A stretch of 64,000 bases of DNA from Zygotorulaspora mrakii. Lineage: Eukaryota > Ascomycota > Saccharomycetes > Saccharomycetales > Saccharomycetaceae. The stretch is from contig NC_050725.1 in assembly GCF_013402915.1 (NCBI RefSeq), forward strand, positions 310,001 through 374,000. The letters run 5' to 3'. Numbering within the stretch: position 1 is the stretch's first letter; the number at the start of each line of letters is the position of its first letter. The notes under the pieces were generated by a model. The model saw nothing but the letters and a program-made list of their open reading frames with translations. It made no database searches and was not told where the DNA came from. Shown here piece after piece: positions 50,174 to 59,890 of this stretch. The position numbers and the translations under genes are program-made.

Positions 50174-51797
50174 TCGGATCCCTATCTTCTTGTCTCCAAT
50201 ATGTAGACGAATTTGTTTAAATAAATAATCAAGTACACCCGGTGTGAAGGAAAAAATATCATAGTCAGTTTGAACTGATTCAAATTTCAATGGTATGTAC
50301 GGATGTTAAGATCAACACTTTTCCGAAACAATCAAACTTTCGCGAACTTTTACAAACTGAGTGCTGCCCGTCAACGAACATTCAAATAAAGTCATACGAG
50401 CAATCTCCAGCAAACCTTTCTGTCGATCACATCAAAATTGCAGAAATTCCGTCTCTCATTCCCGCGACTTATGCATATATATTTTTAGAAATTTGAACGG
50501 GATGAAATGTATACCTCGTCAAGTGACCGGTAATCAGAATCAGAGTCCGGTACGATGAAGCAAATCCATCATAAAACAAAACACGAAAACTCATGTAAGC
50601 AAAGTTTCTTGTTTGCCAGGGCTCCGCTTCCAATTGACAGAATTGACAGTATACAAGGTATTAATCTGCAATGCCTCCGTCGGCCTCACACACCGGCAAA
50701 CATTCTCTTTTTTCATCCTCTCGGCAAGAGCGGTTTTCTCCATTTTCATCACCAGTGCGGTACTACAGGAAGCAGTCGTCCAATAATACATTCTAGGGCT
50801 ACAATGTATGCGATTGTAAAACAAATAAGGGGCAAAGAAAGAATACCCAATGTGGGTAAGTTGACGCGAAACGAGCAAATAGGCCGAGTTTTTTTACTAC
50901 TGCATACAATTAAACGCAGGCTTTGCAAAAGAACTCCACGTACCACCCACTATTTTTGTAGTAGTTTCATGTGGTACTAGTTTTAAGTAGTAAGTAGCAG
51001 AAAGGATTCGCCCATTACGTTCCAGATTTTCACCCAGTTACAAGGCATGGTGGTGGACAGGAAATAGGCTAAGAAACTGGAACGTCCTTTACGCTTCTTT
51101 ACACCTCATATTCGCAAATAAGAAAGTTGTAGCACTATGAAGCGATTATTCAGAGATGGAAAGACCTCATTCTTAATAATTTGTTGTGTAAAAAGTAAAA
51201 ACGGAACCTGTAAATAGCGGTGATGCTGGAGCTTTTCACTTGCTTAACGTAAGATATAACACATAATGTAACACAAGCACAAACTTAAAAAGTCGGGTAA
51301 CAGGACTGCTCAATTTGTGATGTGGTTCACATACCGAGTAGCAGTAAGGCTTTCCCACACTAGCAACAGTTTCTAAGCGTATAGTCAATGGTTGTGCTGA
51401 GACCGTTGCAATTGTCCTGTTTAAATAGCTGTAACACTCGTTTGGAAAAGACAACTTATACACTAGACTATCTTCTATATCTATATTCTCTTCCTATACA
51501 GCTTCTGTGGAGTGTTCTGGCATACAACATACACTGTTACACATTGCGCAAGGCTCAAATAGGCTTTTTATTAGTTGGTATTCCAAGTACCAGAATCGGG
51601 CTGCTCAAGTTCAGCGCAATTTGAAACCCAAGTATTCAGGCTATTCTTACGGAGAGTACTGATTTGATAAAAAGAGAGTTTACGTCTGATTTAGAAGCTA
51701 TTGCTGCTATTTATACACAAAAGATTCCTCAAAAAGCATATTGATCAGTGTTTTCGAGGGCATCTCAAGAGCTGTTTAAGGATAGCAGATTTTTATA
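50174..51797 (+). other. Intergenic NSA2-MPT5, no gene recognised
   Basis: This 1.6-kb interval has only short unconvincing frames. A second ATG-GTATGT string occurs at 50289-50297 and could in principle be an alternative distal first exon of MPT5. A TTCCGAAA at 50321-50328 is not a centromere: there is no CDEI and no AT-rich CDEII beside it. I see no intact tRNA. Confidence 0.5.
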
Positions 51798-54700
51798 ATG
51801 GTATGTTCATTTCAGTTTTTCATTTTTTTTTCTTTACTAAATTTTACTGCTTTCCCCCATTAGTCTGTATCAACCCACCACTCAAAGAACTATAACAACT
51901 CGACACATTGATAGTGGTTCTCAAAGGAGCTAAAACGAAACTGGCATTTATGTCTGCGCAATTCTTTGTTGCGTTCACTCAGATCAGATCGTTTATATGA
52001 TCTGTCCGGATCTGTTGCAGTCCGATGAGATTGAAAAAAAAACATCTCTGAAAGGATTCGAACAGGGAAGGCCAGAAGGAAGTGGAAAACCCTACCTACC
52101 AGTTTAGTAACAAGATGTGCGGGATCAAATTAGTCTGGGGAACAAGTCTATTCCACTACAGCTCATTTTGGTGCGCTTACCATTGAATAATTTGAAAGAC
52201 TGGTGGCAGAGCTCGGTAGTGGGCGTTAGGGAAAGGTCGAAGAAGTAAAATTAGGTTTCCAGTCTTTGATCAATTTATACTAACGTAGGGGTCATAATCT
52301 GTAGAGCAATCAACAAACACAATACCCATTTGCTGGCCAAGGATCTATTTCCAGTCAGTCCTCGATGTCGTCATCCTCGTACAATCATCAGCCCCAGTTG
52401 TCAATCAATTCTGTTCAATCCTTAGTTGAGCCAATCACACCACCACCGTTAGGTCAGATGCATCAGAAGAAGAATCATCAAAAGACTCAGTCGCTGGATG
52501 TCTCGGAGTTCAGTCAATTCATGTCTTCAGGTCTAAGCACACACACACATCAGTCGCCTATGATGCTTATGAAAAATTTCTCACCTAATGGTGGTTTTTC
52601 AAATGCAACTGGATCAATTGTGAACGCTCCGAGTGCTTTGCCTTTTATCAATGAGTTCGATTTGAACGTTGATATACCGGCTAGTAACGCTGTAGCTGCT
52701 GCTGCAAGCAACAACAACGGCAACAATGGCAACAATAATAATTCTGGTTCCACAACATCGGCCTCCTCACTAAGAAATGCAAACATAACAATGACAGGTT
52801 CAACTGAACAAAGTTTACCTAATTCAACAATGTTAGAAATTTCTTCAATGCCGTTGGAAGATTTGGACTACATTAAGCTAGCAAAGGATCAATTCGGCTG
52901 TCGGTTTTTACAAAAAAAGCTAGAAAATTCAGCCGAGTCAAATAAGGTAAGGGATCTGATGTACGATCAAATAAAGCCTTACTTTTTAGAGCTAATCCTT
53001 GACTCTTTCGGTAACTATTTAATCCAGAAACTTTGCGAGTATTTGACCACGGAGCAAAAAACTAAATTAATTCAATCAATATACCCACATGTATTCCAAA
53101 TTTCTATTAATCAGTATGGTACTCGCTCTTTACAGAAAATCATTGATACTGTCGATAACGAAGAGCAAGTTGACTTGATAACTAAAGGATTTTCTCAGGA
53201 GCACACATTGATTCAACAAGTTGTTACTTTGATAAATGATTTAAATGGTAACCATGTCATTCAAAAGTGTATTTTCAAGTTTTCACCTTCTAAATTCGAT
53301 TTCATCATCGATGCTATTGTGGAACAAAACAATATCATTACAATTTCAACCCATAAACATGGTTGCTGTGTTTTACAAAAGTTGTTGAGTGTGTGTACGT
53401 TACAACAGATATTCAAAATTTCTGTCAAAATTGTTCAGTTTTTGCCCGGTCTAATTAATGACCAATTTGGAAATTATATCATTCAGTTTCTGTTAGATAT
53501 TGAGGAATTGGATTTCTACTTGTTAGCAGAAATATTCAACAGATTGTCGAATGAACTTTGTCAATTATCATGCTTAAAATTCTCGTCTAACGTTGTGGAA
53601 AAATTCATCAAAAAATTATTCAATATAATTACAGATGAAGCTCCAAGATTTTGCAATAAATCTAATACCAACGATTCAAATGATGATGTAGTTAATGCTG
53701 CTATGAGAATATTGTTAACAATTATAGATATTTTCACCTTGAATTTAAACATTTTGATTAGAGACAATTTTGGAAATTATGCTTTGCAAACTCTTCTCGA
53801 TGTCAAAAATTATTCCCAAGTTTTGGAGTATTCTGGTAATAAAAACGTCGCCAAATCTCCGAAGCTTGCGTCTTTTAGTCATGATTTTACAACTAAGATT
53901 GGAAATTTGGTTGTTTTGACGAAAGAATTATTACCAAGCATCAAGACAACATCATATGCTAAGAAGATTAAGTTAAAAGTCAAATCGTACACGGAGCTGA
54001 CAGGAATTGCTCTCACAGATGTAAATCCCAAAAAAAATAGTACTAAAAATAATAGTACAATTAATAATCAGAATTCTAAAAATAATGGTGGTCTCAATAC
54101 TCATTTTACCCACTATAACAGTAACAATAACAATAGTAGCAAAAACCACAATGGCAATCATAGAAATAACAATAACAAAAATACAGTCGGCATGTACCAG
54201 AAGCAGCATACTCGCCACTTTTCTTTGCCAGCGAACGCGTATCATAGAAGAAGCAGCAGTTCCAACTCGTTACCTTATGCAGTCATCCCGCAGCAACCGA
54301 ATGCCCAGAATTCTCATCACAGCAATGGTCTAACGATACCCTATGCTACTGATCAGGCATCATCGTATGATTATCTGTCGCGGTTGGGCGATCATGAACA
54401 GTTCAACGATTCGATCACTCAAAATTTGCAGAAGCAACAAACACAGTTCATGGGTTCTAATTTGCAAAAACCTAATTCGAACCCAAATCTTCACACTCTG
54501 CCAGGACTGCGTAGCTCCAGCAACTCTCTAACTTTTATGAATGATTCAATTTCTAACAACACTAATAACAGCAGCAGTTCCAACAGCTTTTTCCCTGCCA
54601 CTGCTGCTGACCCAACAATGATGAATAATTTTGCATTCTCTGGCGGTTCTCAATCCAATTTTACTGACTCGAGCTTTTCTGAACAGAGAATCACCAGCAA

Positions 54701-54854
54701 CCCTTTTCCAGTTTATCACCATCAGCCTGCAGCTAATCAACAAAATTTCAGCAATTATATTCCTGCACAAGCTGGTGAGGGTTTTATGTACTTAGAAGGG
54801 AATACCAACGAATTTACGAGTAGCGCAGCGGGATTCAACTTCGGATTCAATTAA
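51798..54854 (+). CDS. MPT5: Pumilio-family mRNA regulator Mpt5 (Puf5), two exons
   Basis: Mpt5/Puf5 binds 3' UTR elements and recruits deadenylation factors to repress mRNAs such as HO. The main frame begins with an ATG at 52365, but it stays open upstream to 52302, where a stop overlaps a 3' splice site. Joining an ATG-only exon (51798-51800) to exon 2 from 52305 adds 20 codons and gives an 850-residue protein starting MSNQQTQYPFAGQ, similar to the S. cerevisiae N-terminus (MINNEPFPSADS), whose gene also has a 5' intron. The PUF domain (about residues 183-560) has repeats such as DQFGCRFLQKKLE, DSFGNYLIQKLC, NQYGTRSLQK, NGNHVIQKC, HKHGCCVLQK, DQFGNYIIQF and DNFGNYALQT. The tail is Asn/Ser-rich. 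Confidence 0.93.
51801..52304 (+). other. MPT5 intron (504 nt) with 3-nt first exon
   Basis: The intron starts GTATGT (51801-51806) directly after an ATG, has a perfect TACTAAC branch site (52278-52284) and ends CTGTAG at 52304, about 21 nt beyond the branch A. An AG at 52288 is too close to the branch point to be used. It contains a degenerate tRNA-like element on the opposite strand (52043-52117). Confidence 0.85.
52034..52117 (-). other. tRNA-like relic or TFIIIC-type element, antisense in MPT5 intron
   Basis: On the minus strand a 75-nt segment (52117-52043) has ends that pair (CATCTTG with AGAGATG, 6 of 7 with one wobble), T8, a G18-G19 pair in a degenerate A box (TTACTAAACTGG), and a B-box-like TGTTCGAATCC. 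A T9 run (52042-52034) follows directly. The T stem and anticodon stem do not form, so it cannot be a working tRNA. It may be a decayed tRNA gene or a polymerase III factor site. Confidence 0.4.
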
Positions 54855-55704
54855 TACCCAACATGACTGACAATGTTCTATTGCATAAGATATTAAATCC
54901 CAAAAAAAAATTTAAAATTCCTAAAAACCTAAATATATGTTATCAAACTTATATGTTCAAACAGTCAACAAAACGTTGAGTGACATTGGCCACATTTATT
55001 AAAAGAAAAAATATCATCCAAACAAAACATCATAGTGTTCTTTAGCCTCCTCCCTGAGATAAAACTCTGCTATCCCTATCATTTTTATTCATTCGCTGAG
55101 GGAGCTATTAGTGGAGCTCATCACTCCATCTTATGCCATTCAATTTTTCTTTTATTTTCTGTTCATTTCACATTCATTTTCTTTTTGACAAGATTTCGCA
55201 TTCATTCGCTTTCACCATATGTTTCTCGTGTATTTCAATATTAAGCATCTGTTAAATTATAAAAAAAAAATATTTGATGGCATTTGTATGTAACTTTGGG
55301 TTTTGCAATCATGCATCCATCGCAAATGCAAGAGAATCGAGAGAAATAAATAAGTATTTCGTGGAGTTGTATTTACAAAAATCATAAGTTATCCCACTTT
55401 ATTTACGTCTTTTTCTACTCCTCAATATCAGAGGGATATGTTCTAGCTCAAGCACTTAAAGTTATATACACTTATTCTTCTTTCGCATAATGATAAATAT
55501 CACTTTTAGCTTTAACTTTTATTTATGGCATATGTTTTTCCATTATTCATCCCAAAAGAGATTAATACTCACGATTACGATACTTCAAAAAATGAATGGG
55601 TAAATGATAGTAAAAAGTTGAAAGAGAAAAACACGACAGTAGCGTTCCGCCATATTGTTGATATCTTGAGCCCATCTGTTCTTTAGATCTGTTCAGCTGA
55701 AAAT
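54855..55704. other. Intergenic MPT5-YBR220C homologue
   Basis: 850 bp of AT-rich sequence with pyrimidine runs and no supported gene. Relative to S. cerevisiae this is a junction: MPT5 to the left belongs to YGL178W, while the genes to the right correspond to YBR220C, YGL126W/YGL127C and YGL061C/YGL062W. Confidence 0.5.
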
Positions 55705-57375
55705 ATGGGCGCTCCACCTCAAAGAACGCTAGCAAGGCACGATATGCCCCAGTTCTATCTGCTGGTAGCGCTTTATTTTGTTCAAGGCATCCCGGTAGGA
55801 TTAGCTTTTGGTACAATTCCATTTTTGCTCAAGTCAATGGCTAAAGACACATCTTTCACCACTTTAGGTATCTTTTCGATGGCATCATATCCATATTCTT
55901 TGAAGATTTTCTGGTCTCCCATAGTTGATTCGATATACAATAAGAAGGTAGGAAGAAGAAGATCATGGATTATACCGATACAATGCATAAGTGGGGCAAG
56001 TATATTCTTTTTAGGATCGTGCATTAGCAGGGGGATTGTGTTCAAGGGTGTTGATGATGCCTTTCATGGTAGAACGGGGGGTGTTCACGACTTGAATATA
56101 TTGAATTTGACCTGGTATTTTGGTATCTTGGTATTTTTATGCGCTACTCAAGATATAGCAGTGGATGGTTGGGCATTGACTATACTGTCAAAACAATCAC
56201 TTTCTTATGCGTCTACAGCACAAACAGTTGGTATAAATATTGGCTATTTTCTTTCCTTTACCGTATTTTTATCCCTTAATTCAAGCGATTTTGCAAACAA
56301 GTATTTCAGAAGTGTACCAAGAGAATATGGGCTTGTCAGTCTTGGTGGTTACATGAAGTTTTCCGGTATAATCTATATTTTATTGACGCTTTACGTTGTG
56401 TTTTACACAACTGAAAAACCATGGCAGGATGTTTTACCAAGGCTGCATTCTCCAGAGATGAAAAAAGATGATGAGCCTAAAGTTATTTTTGAGTATGAGG
56501 ATGGCGATACTGTCAGTACTAGTAATAACGCAGGTATACTTTACGTTTATCAATGTTTTCTTAAAATTGCAAGTTTGAGCTCAGTGCAGGTTCTGGCAAT
56601 AATTCATTTAACATCCAAAATCGCATTTCAGTGCAATGAAGCAGCAACGAATTTGAAACTTTTAGAGCAAGGATTCAAAAGAGAAGATTTGGCAGTTACT
56701 GTACTAATTGATGTACCTTTTGAAATATTATTTGGCTATTACGTGGCGAAATGGAGCTCAGATTCCAATCATCTTCAAAACTCAGATCGTGGAAATTTGC
56801 GAAAGTCTAAAAAGTCATGGTTTACTTGGATTATTGGTACACCTGGTGTCCTTACGCCTTGGCTGTGGGGTTATCTAGGTCGTTTAGCTTCAGCGATTCT
56901 TGGAACTGTTGTGGTGAAAAGCTTTCCAAAAGATGGTCATATAAGCAGAGTTTACTTTCTGACTGTTATTATCCAACATTTATTAAGTTCATTTATGTCA
57001 ACAGTTCAATTCGTTGGTATTTCAGCTTTTCATACAAGAATAGCAGACCCATTAATTGGAGGGACCTATATGACATTATTGAATACATTGAGCAATTTCG
57101 GTGGTACATGGCCAAGGTTTATTGTATTGTCTCTGATAAATTACTTTACTATTTACGAATGCAAAATTCCAGGGAAACATAATTTGGTGTATCAGGGCGG
57201 TAGTATGGATAGATGCACAAAAGAGCTAGGTGGTACTATAACAATTCTACGAGATGGTTACTTTGTAACAAATTTATTATGTTGTATTTTTGGTATATGT
57301 CTATATTTCGGATTCCTTAAAAAAAAATCTCAAGAGTTACAAAGTTTACCTATTGGTTCATGGCGTTGTGAATAA
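55705..57375 (+). CDS. Acetyl-CoA transporter (AT-1/SLC33A1) family membrane protein, YBR220C-like
   Basis: The 556-residue protein is a multi-span carrier of the SLC33/AT-1 family, the orthologue of uncharacterised YBR220C (about 560 residues). Family features are the first span LVALYFVQGIPVGLAFGTIPFLL, SYPYSLKIFWSPIVDSIYNKKVGRRRSW after it, ATQDIAVDGWALT, and GTYMTLLNTLSNFGGTWPRF. About eleven to twelve hydrophobic segments are visible. Animal members import acetyl-CoA into the ER lumen; the yeast substrate is not established. It is convergent with SCS3, and the stop codons are close (the reading frames overlap by about 26 bp at 57350-57375). Confidence 0.9.
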   Translation: MGAPPQRTLARHDMPQFYLLVALYFVQGIPVGLAFGTIPFLLKSMAKDTSFTTLGIFSMASYPYSLKIFWSPIVDSIYNKKVGRRRSWIIPIQCISGASIFFLGSCISRGIVFKGVDDAFHGRTGGVHDLNILNLTWYFGILVFLCATQDIAVDGWALTILSKQSLSYASTAQTVGINIGYFLSFTVFLSLNSSDFANKYFRSVPREYGLVSLGGYMKFSGIIYILLTLYVVFYTTEKPWQDVLPRLHSPEMKKDDEPKVIFEYEDGDTVSTSNNAGILYVYQCFLKIASLSSVQVLAIIHLTSKIAFQCNEAATNLKLLEQGFKREDLAVTVLIDVPFEILFGYYVAKWSSDSNHLQNSDRGNLRKSKKSWFTWIIGTPGVLTPWLWGYLGRLASAILGTVVVKSFPKDGHISRVYFLTVIIQHLLSSFMSTVQFVGISAFHTRIADPLIGGTYMTLLNTLSNFGGTWPRFIVLSLINYFTIYECKIPGKHNLVYQGGSMDRCTKELGGTITILRDGYFVTNLLCCIFGICLYFGFLKKKSQELQSLPIGSWRCE

Positions 57376-58453
57376 ACCAATGATCGTTCCAATAGATGAT
57401 TCCAGCGACGATATATGCAAATAATAAACCGGAAAGTTGTTCAGTGAAAGTATGGAAAACAATTGATGTTATTAGGAAGCTCCACCACCACATGCCTAGT
57501 AGAGATATGAGTAATATAATCGGATTTTGCCATACAACAATTTTTAGAATCTGACCAAGGAACTTCACTATATCTTTTACCACAGTGAATGGTGGTAAGA
57601 TAAACGCACTCATCAAAAAGCTTTTGATATTTTTTGGTTTATTATTGATTAGATTCCAAATGGGCCCATTATCAAATAGTTTTAAACTAGTTATAAGAAG
57701 TCCTGTATACTTTTTCTTTTTCAATCTTTGTAACGCTTTTCCACCAAAGAGTCGAAGTTCACCAAACGAATACATAATCATCAGTGTAATCAGAAAAACA
57801 TGGCCCGAAGGATCATGTCCACCAATCCAGTAACCGCCGAGGGATCTGCATTGGGCAGATCCCAATAGTGGAGCATCCTGTGCAAAGGTTTTTCTAATGA
57901 AATTGTTGATATCCTGCGGAGAAGATGTTCTATTGAAACACTTTTCATTTAACGCGCAGGATATATCGCTCATTGATTTTTTCAGTAGGTCCTCATCATT
58001 CTCCATAGTTATATTTTTTAAGGTAAAAAGAATACGTTTTAAGGATTTCAATCTCCTAGCAATAGAATCATGAAAGTCATCGGCCAAATTACCATTGGAA
58101 TCAAAGACGGTAAAATCGCAATGGCCACCTGTGTAGGTGAAAACCAAATCCATTATTGGAGCAATGCCGAACCAGAGTGCTTGTGTGAAAATATACCACC
58201 AAATTGTTAGAATCGAATATCGTATAAGCGATTGGCGATTTATCTGGAAGTCCCCATATCGAAGGATACACCACCAGCCAACGATCGAATTCCAAAACCA
58301 GCCATTTTTGACAAAGATGGAATTCAGCCAACCATCTTTATTGATCTGTAGCGATTGCAAATGATTGGGAAAAAAGAAGGACAAAAGATTACCAAAAACA
58401 AGTGTTGCAGGACATAGAAGCAATACGCAGAGCTTGTAATAGGGAAATTTCAT
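57350..58453 (-). CDS. SCS3: FIT-family ER lipid phosphatase-like protein Scs3
   Basis: The 367-residue protein belongs to the FIT (fat storage-inducing transmembrane) family. Its length is near Scs3 (about 380) rather than the shorter Yft2. FIT proteins sit in the ER, act on acyl-CoA and support lipid droplet budding and phospholipid balance. About six hydrophobic segments are present. The two catalytic histidines lie in GGHDPSGHVFL (H218) and IVFHTFTEQ (H334). Its divergent pairing with MED31 (168 bp between the ATGs) is also found in S. cerevisiae (YGL126W/YGL127C). Its 3' end overlaps the convergent YBR220C homologue. Confidence 0.92.
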   Translation of the reverse strand: MKFPYYKLCVLLLCPATLVFGNLLSFFFPNHLQSLQINKDGWLNSIFVKNGWFWNSIVGWWCILRYGDFQINRQSLIRYSILTIWWYIFTQALWFGIAPIMDLVFTYTGGHCDFTVFDSNGNLADDFHDSIARRLKSLKRILFTLKNITMENDEDLLKKSMSDISCALNEKCFNRTSSPQDINNFIRKTFAQDAPLLGSAQCRSLGGYWIGGHDPSGHVFLITLMIMYSFGELRLFGGKALQRLKKKKYTGLLITSLKLFDNGPIWNLINNKPKNIKSFLMSAFILPPFTVVKDIVKFLGQILKIVVWQNPIILLISLLGMWWWSFLITSIVFHTFTEQLSGLLFAYIVAGIIYWNDHWFIHNAMNQ

Positions 58454-58621
58454 AGTCTTGGCATCCGACAGCTCAGAGTGTCAGAGTCGTGCGGGAGAAA
58501 TTCACTTCCCTTTATACGTAGACGTATATATAGAATACTGGAAAAGTAAGAAAAAGGCGATGGCGAAAACTGTTGGGGGTGGCATGGAAAAACAAAATAG
58601 AACACCAAGACGAAAGAAGTA

Positions 58622-58975
58622 ATGGAGGAGGTAAACACTCACTTACCCACGCGATTCGAGGTCGAACTGGAATTCGTGCAATCCCTGGCAAACATACCGT
58701 ATGTGACCTATCTGTTTGCGCAACAACAACAAATATGGAAGGATCCAAAGTTCAAGAATTACCTGAAATACCTGGAGTACTGGTGTGAGCCGCCCTACGT
58801 CCAATGCATAGTGTATCCCAACTGTCTGTTCATATTGAAGCTGATCAATGGCTACATGGAGGATGCGAAGGTCAACGAAGACGGATTACTGGACGGAATA
58901 GACGATTTGCCGAAAGTCATTCAACTGCAGGGTGCGCAATGGATGAACGACATGGTAGAAAGGTGGGTCGCGTAG
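58622..58975 (+). CDS. SOH1: Mediator subunit 31 (Soh1)
   Basis: The 117-residue protein is Med31/Soh1, a small, highly conserved subunit of the Mediator middle module that helps RNA polymerase II initiation. The family core is obvious: [20 protein letters not shown], then [12 protein letters not shown] and [12 protein letters not shown]. cerevisiae Soh1 is slightly longer (about 127). It is divergent from SCS3 across a 168-bp promoter and followed by the GC-rich promoter of pyruvate carboxylase. Confidence 0.95.
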   Translation: MEEVNTHLPTRFEVELEFVQSLANIPYVTYLFAQQQQIWKDPKFKNYLKYLEYWCEPPYVQCIVYPNCLFILKLINGYMEDAKVNEDGLLDGIDDLPKVIQLQGAQWMNDMVERWVA

Positions 58976-59890
58976 GCGTCGAGCCCGATGCCACCCCCTG
59001 CGAACCGGCGGGCAGCGGCCTGCCCGCCGACCGCCCGCAACTCTCAAGATACCACTGCTGCGCGCTATGTAGAGACCCACGCCCACCGGTCAGCACCTGT
59101 CGTCTGCCAGTGGCACTCCGTGATATTTAACCGTCTATAAAGGGCCGCCTGCGGGTCCACAAGCTCCCAACGAAGTCCATGCTCATCAGCGACCCATCTT
59201 TACGAGAGTATCAGAATATAGAAGCACGTGAACCAGCCACGCAGAGGGTGACCCGGACATGTCCGGACGTCCGGTCCTTACTTTCTCGGACACACCCCAT
59301 CGCACCCGGACAGCCGGACTGTCCGGCGGTCCTATTTCGCAGGCAATGGGTGTTCCCGCAACTGCCCACCGCCACAGTTCCTGCAGATCCGCTTTACATC
59401 ACCGTGATGCGTTGGCCGCAATTGCTGCCGCATTGTGCTCTTATTTGAGTCATCGTTGCATGACCATGGGCCGCCGCATTCTGTGTTCTGATTGGTCGAT
59501 GCCTCTTACCGCACTGAAAAAAAAACTAGTGCGGTGTGTGACGCGCAAAGTTTTTCTCTTCTCTGTGCAACTCGATGACGCCGTGAAAAAAAATATCATC
59601 GCTCTCAAGGGCCAGGTTTGGCCTGGTGTTGCCTGGATTTCCTTGACATCAATGGGATCTAGAAGGAAGAGGATGAAGTTGTATAAATATCAGTTAAACG
59701 TTCTTTTGGGCGGATTTCTTGTCTAGGAGGAATCGGTAGAGGTCTCATCTGATCAGCTGTTTGTAGTTGCTTGAAGATCGCTGGAATTCAAATATATCTG
59801 GTGGAATTGGTAGTTTGCCATCCCCTTTTTCATCTTTTTTTCTCAATAAGGTCTTGCTCAATTGTGGATTTTATTTGAAAAATTGCAAGG
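58976..59890 (+). promoter_or_regulatory. Pyruvate carboxylase promoter with CCGGA-rich palindromes
   Basis: The first 500 bp are very GC-rich. They contain a CACGTG E-box (59225-59230), the overlapping palindromes CCGGACATGTCCGG (59253-59266) and CCGGACGTCCGG (59263-59274), and a third cluster of CCGGA/TCCGG (59306-59326). Paired CGG triplets are the usual target of Gal4-type zinc-cluster factors. The half nearer the gene is AT-richer with T runs. No gene is supported; frames here follow the base composition. Confidence 0.7.

Noticed and set aside
50321..50328. TTCCGAAA resembling the centromere CDEIII core
   Set aside because: The 80-160 bp beside it are not over 90 percent AT, and no CDEI (RTCACRTG) is found at the right distance.
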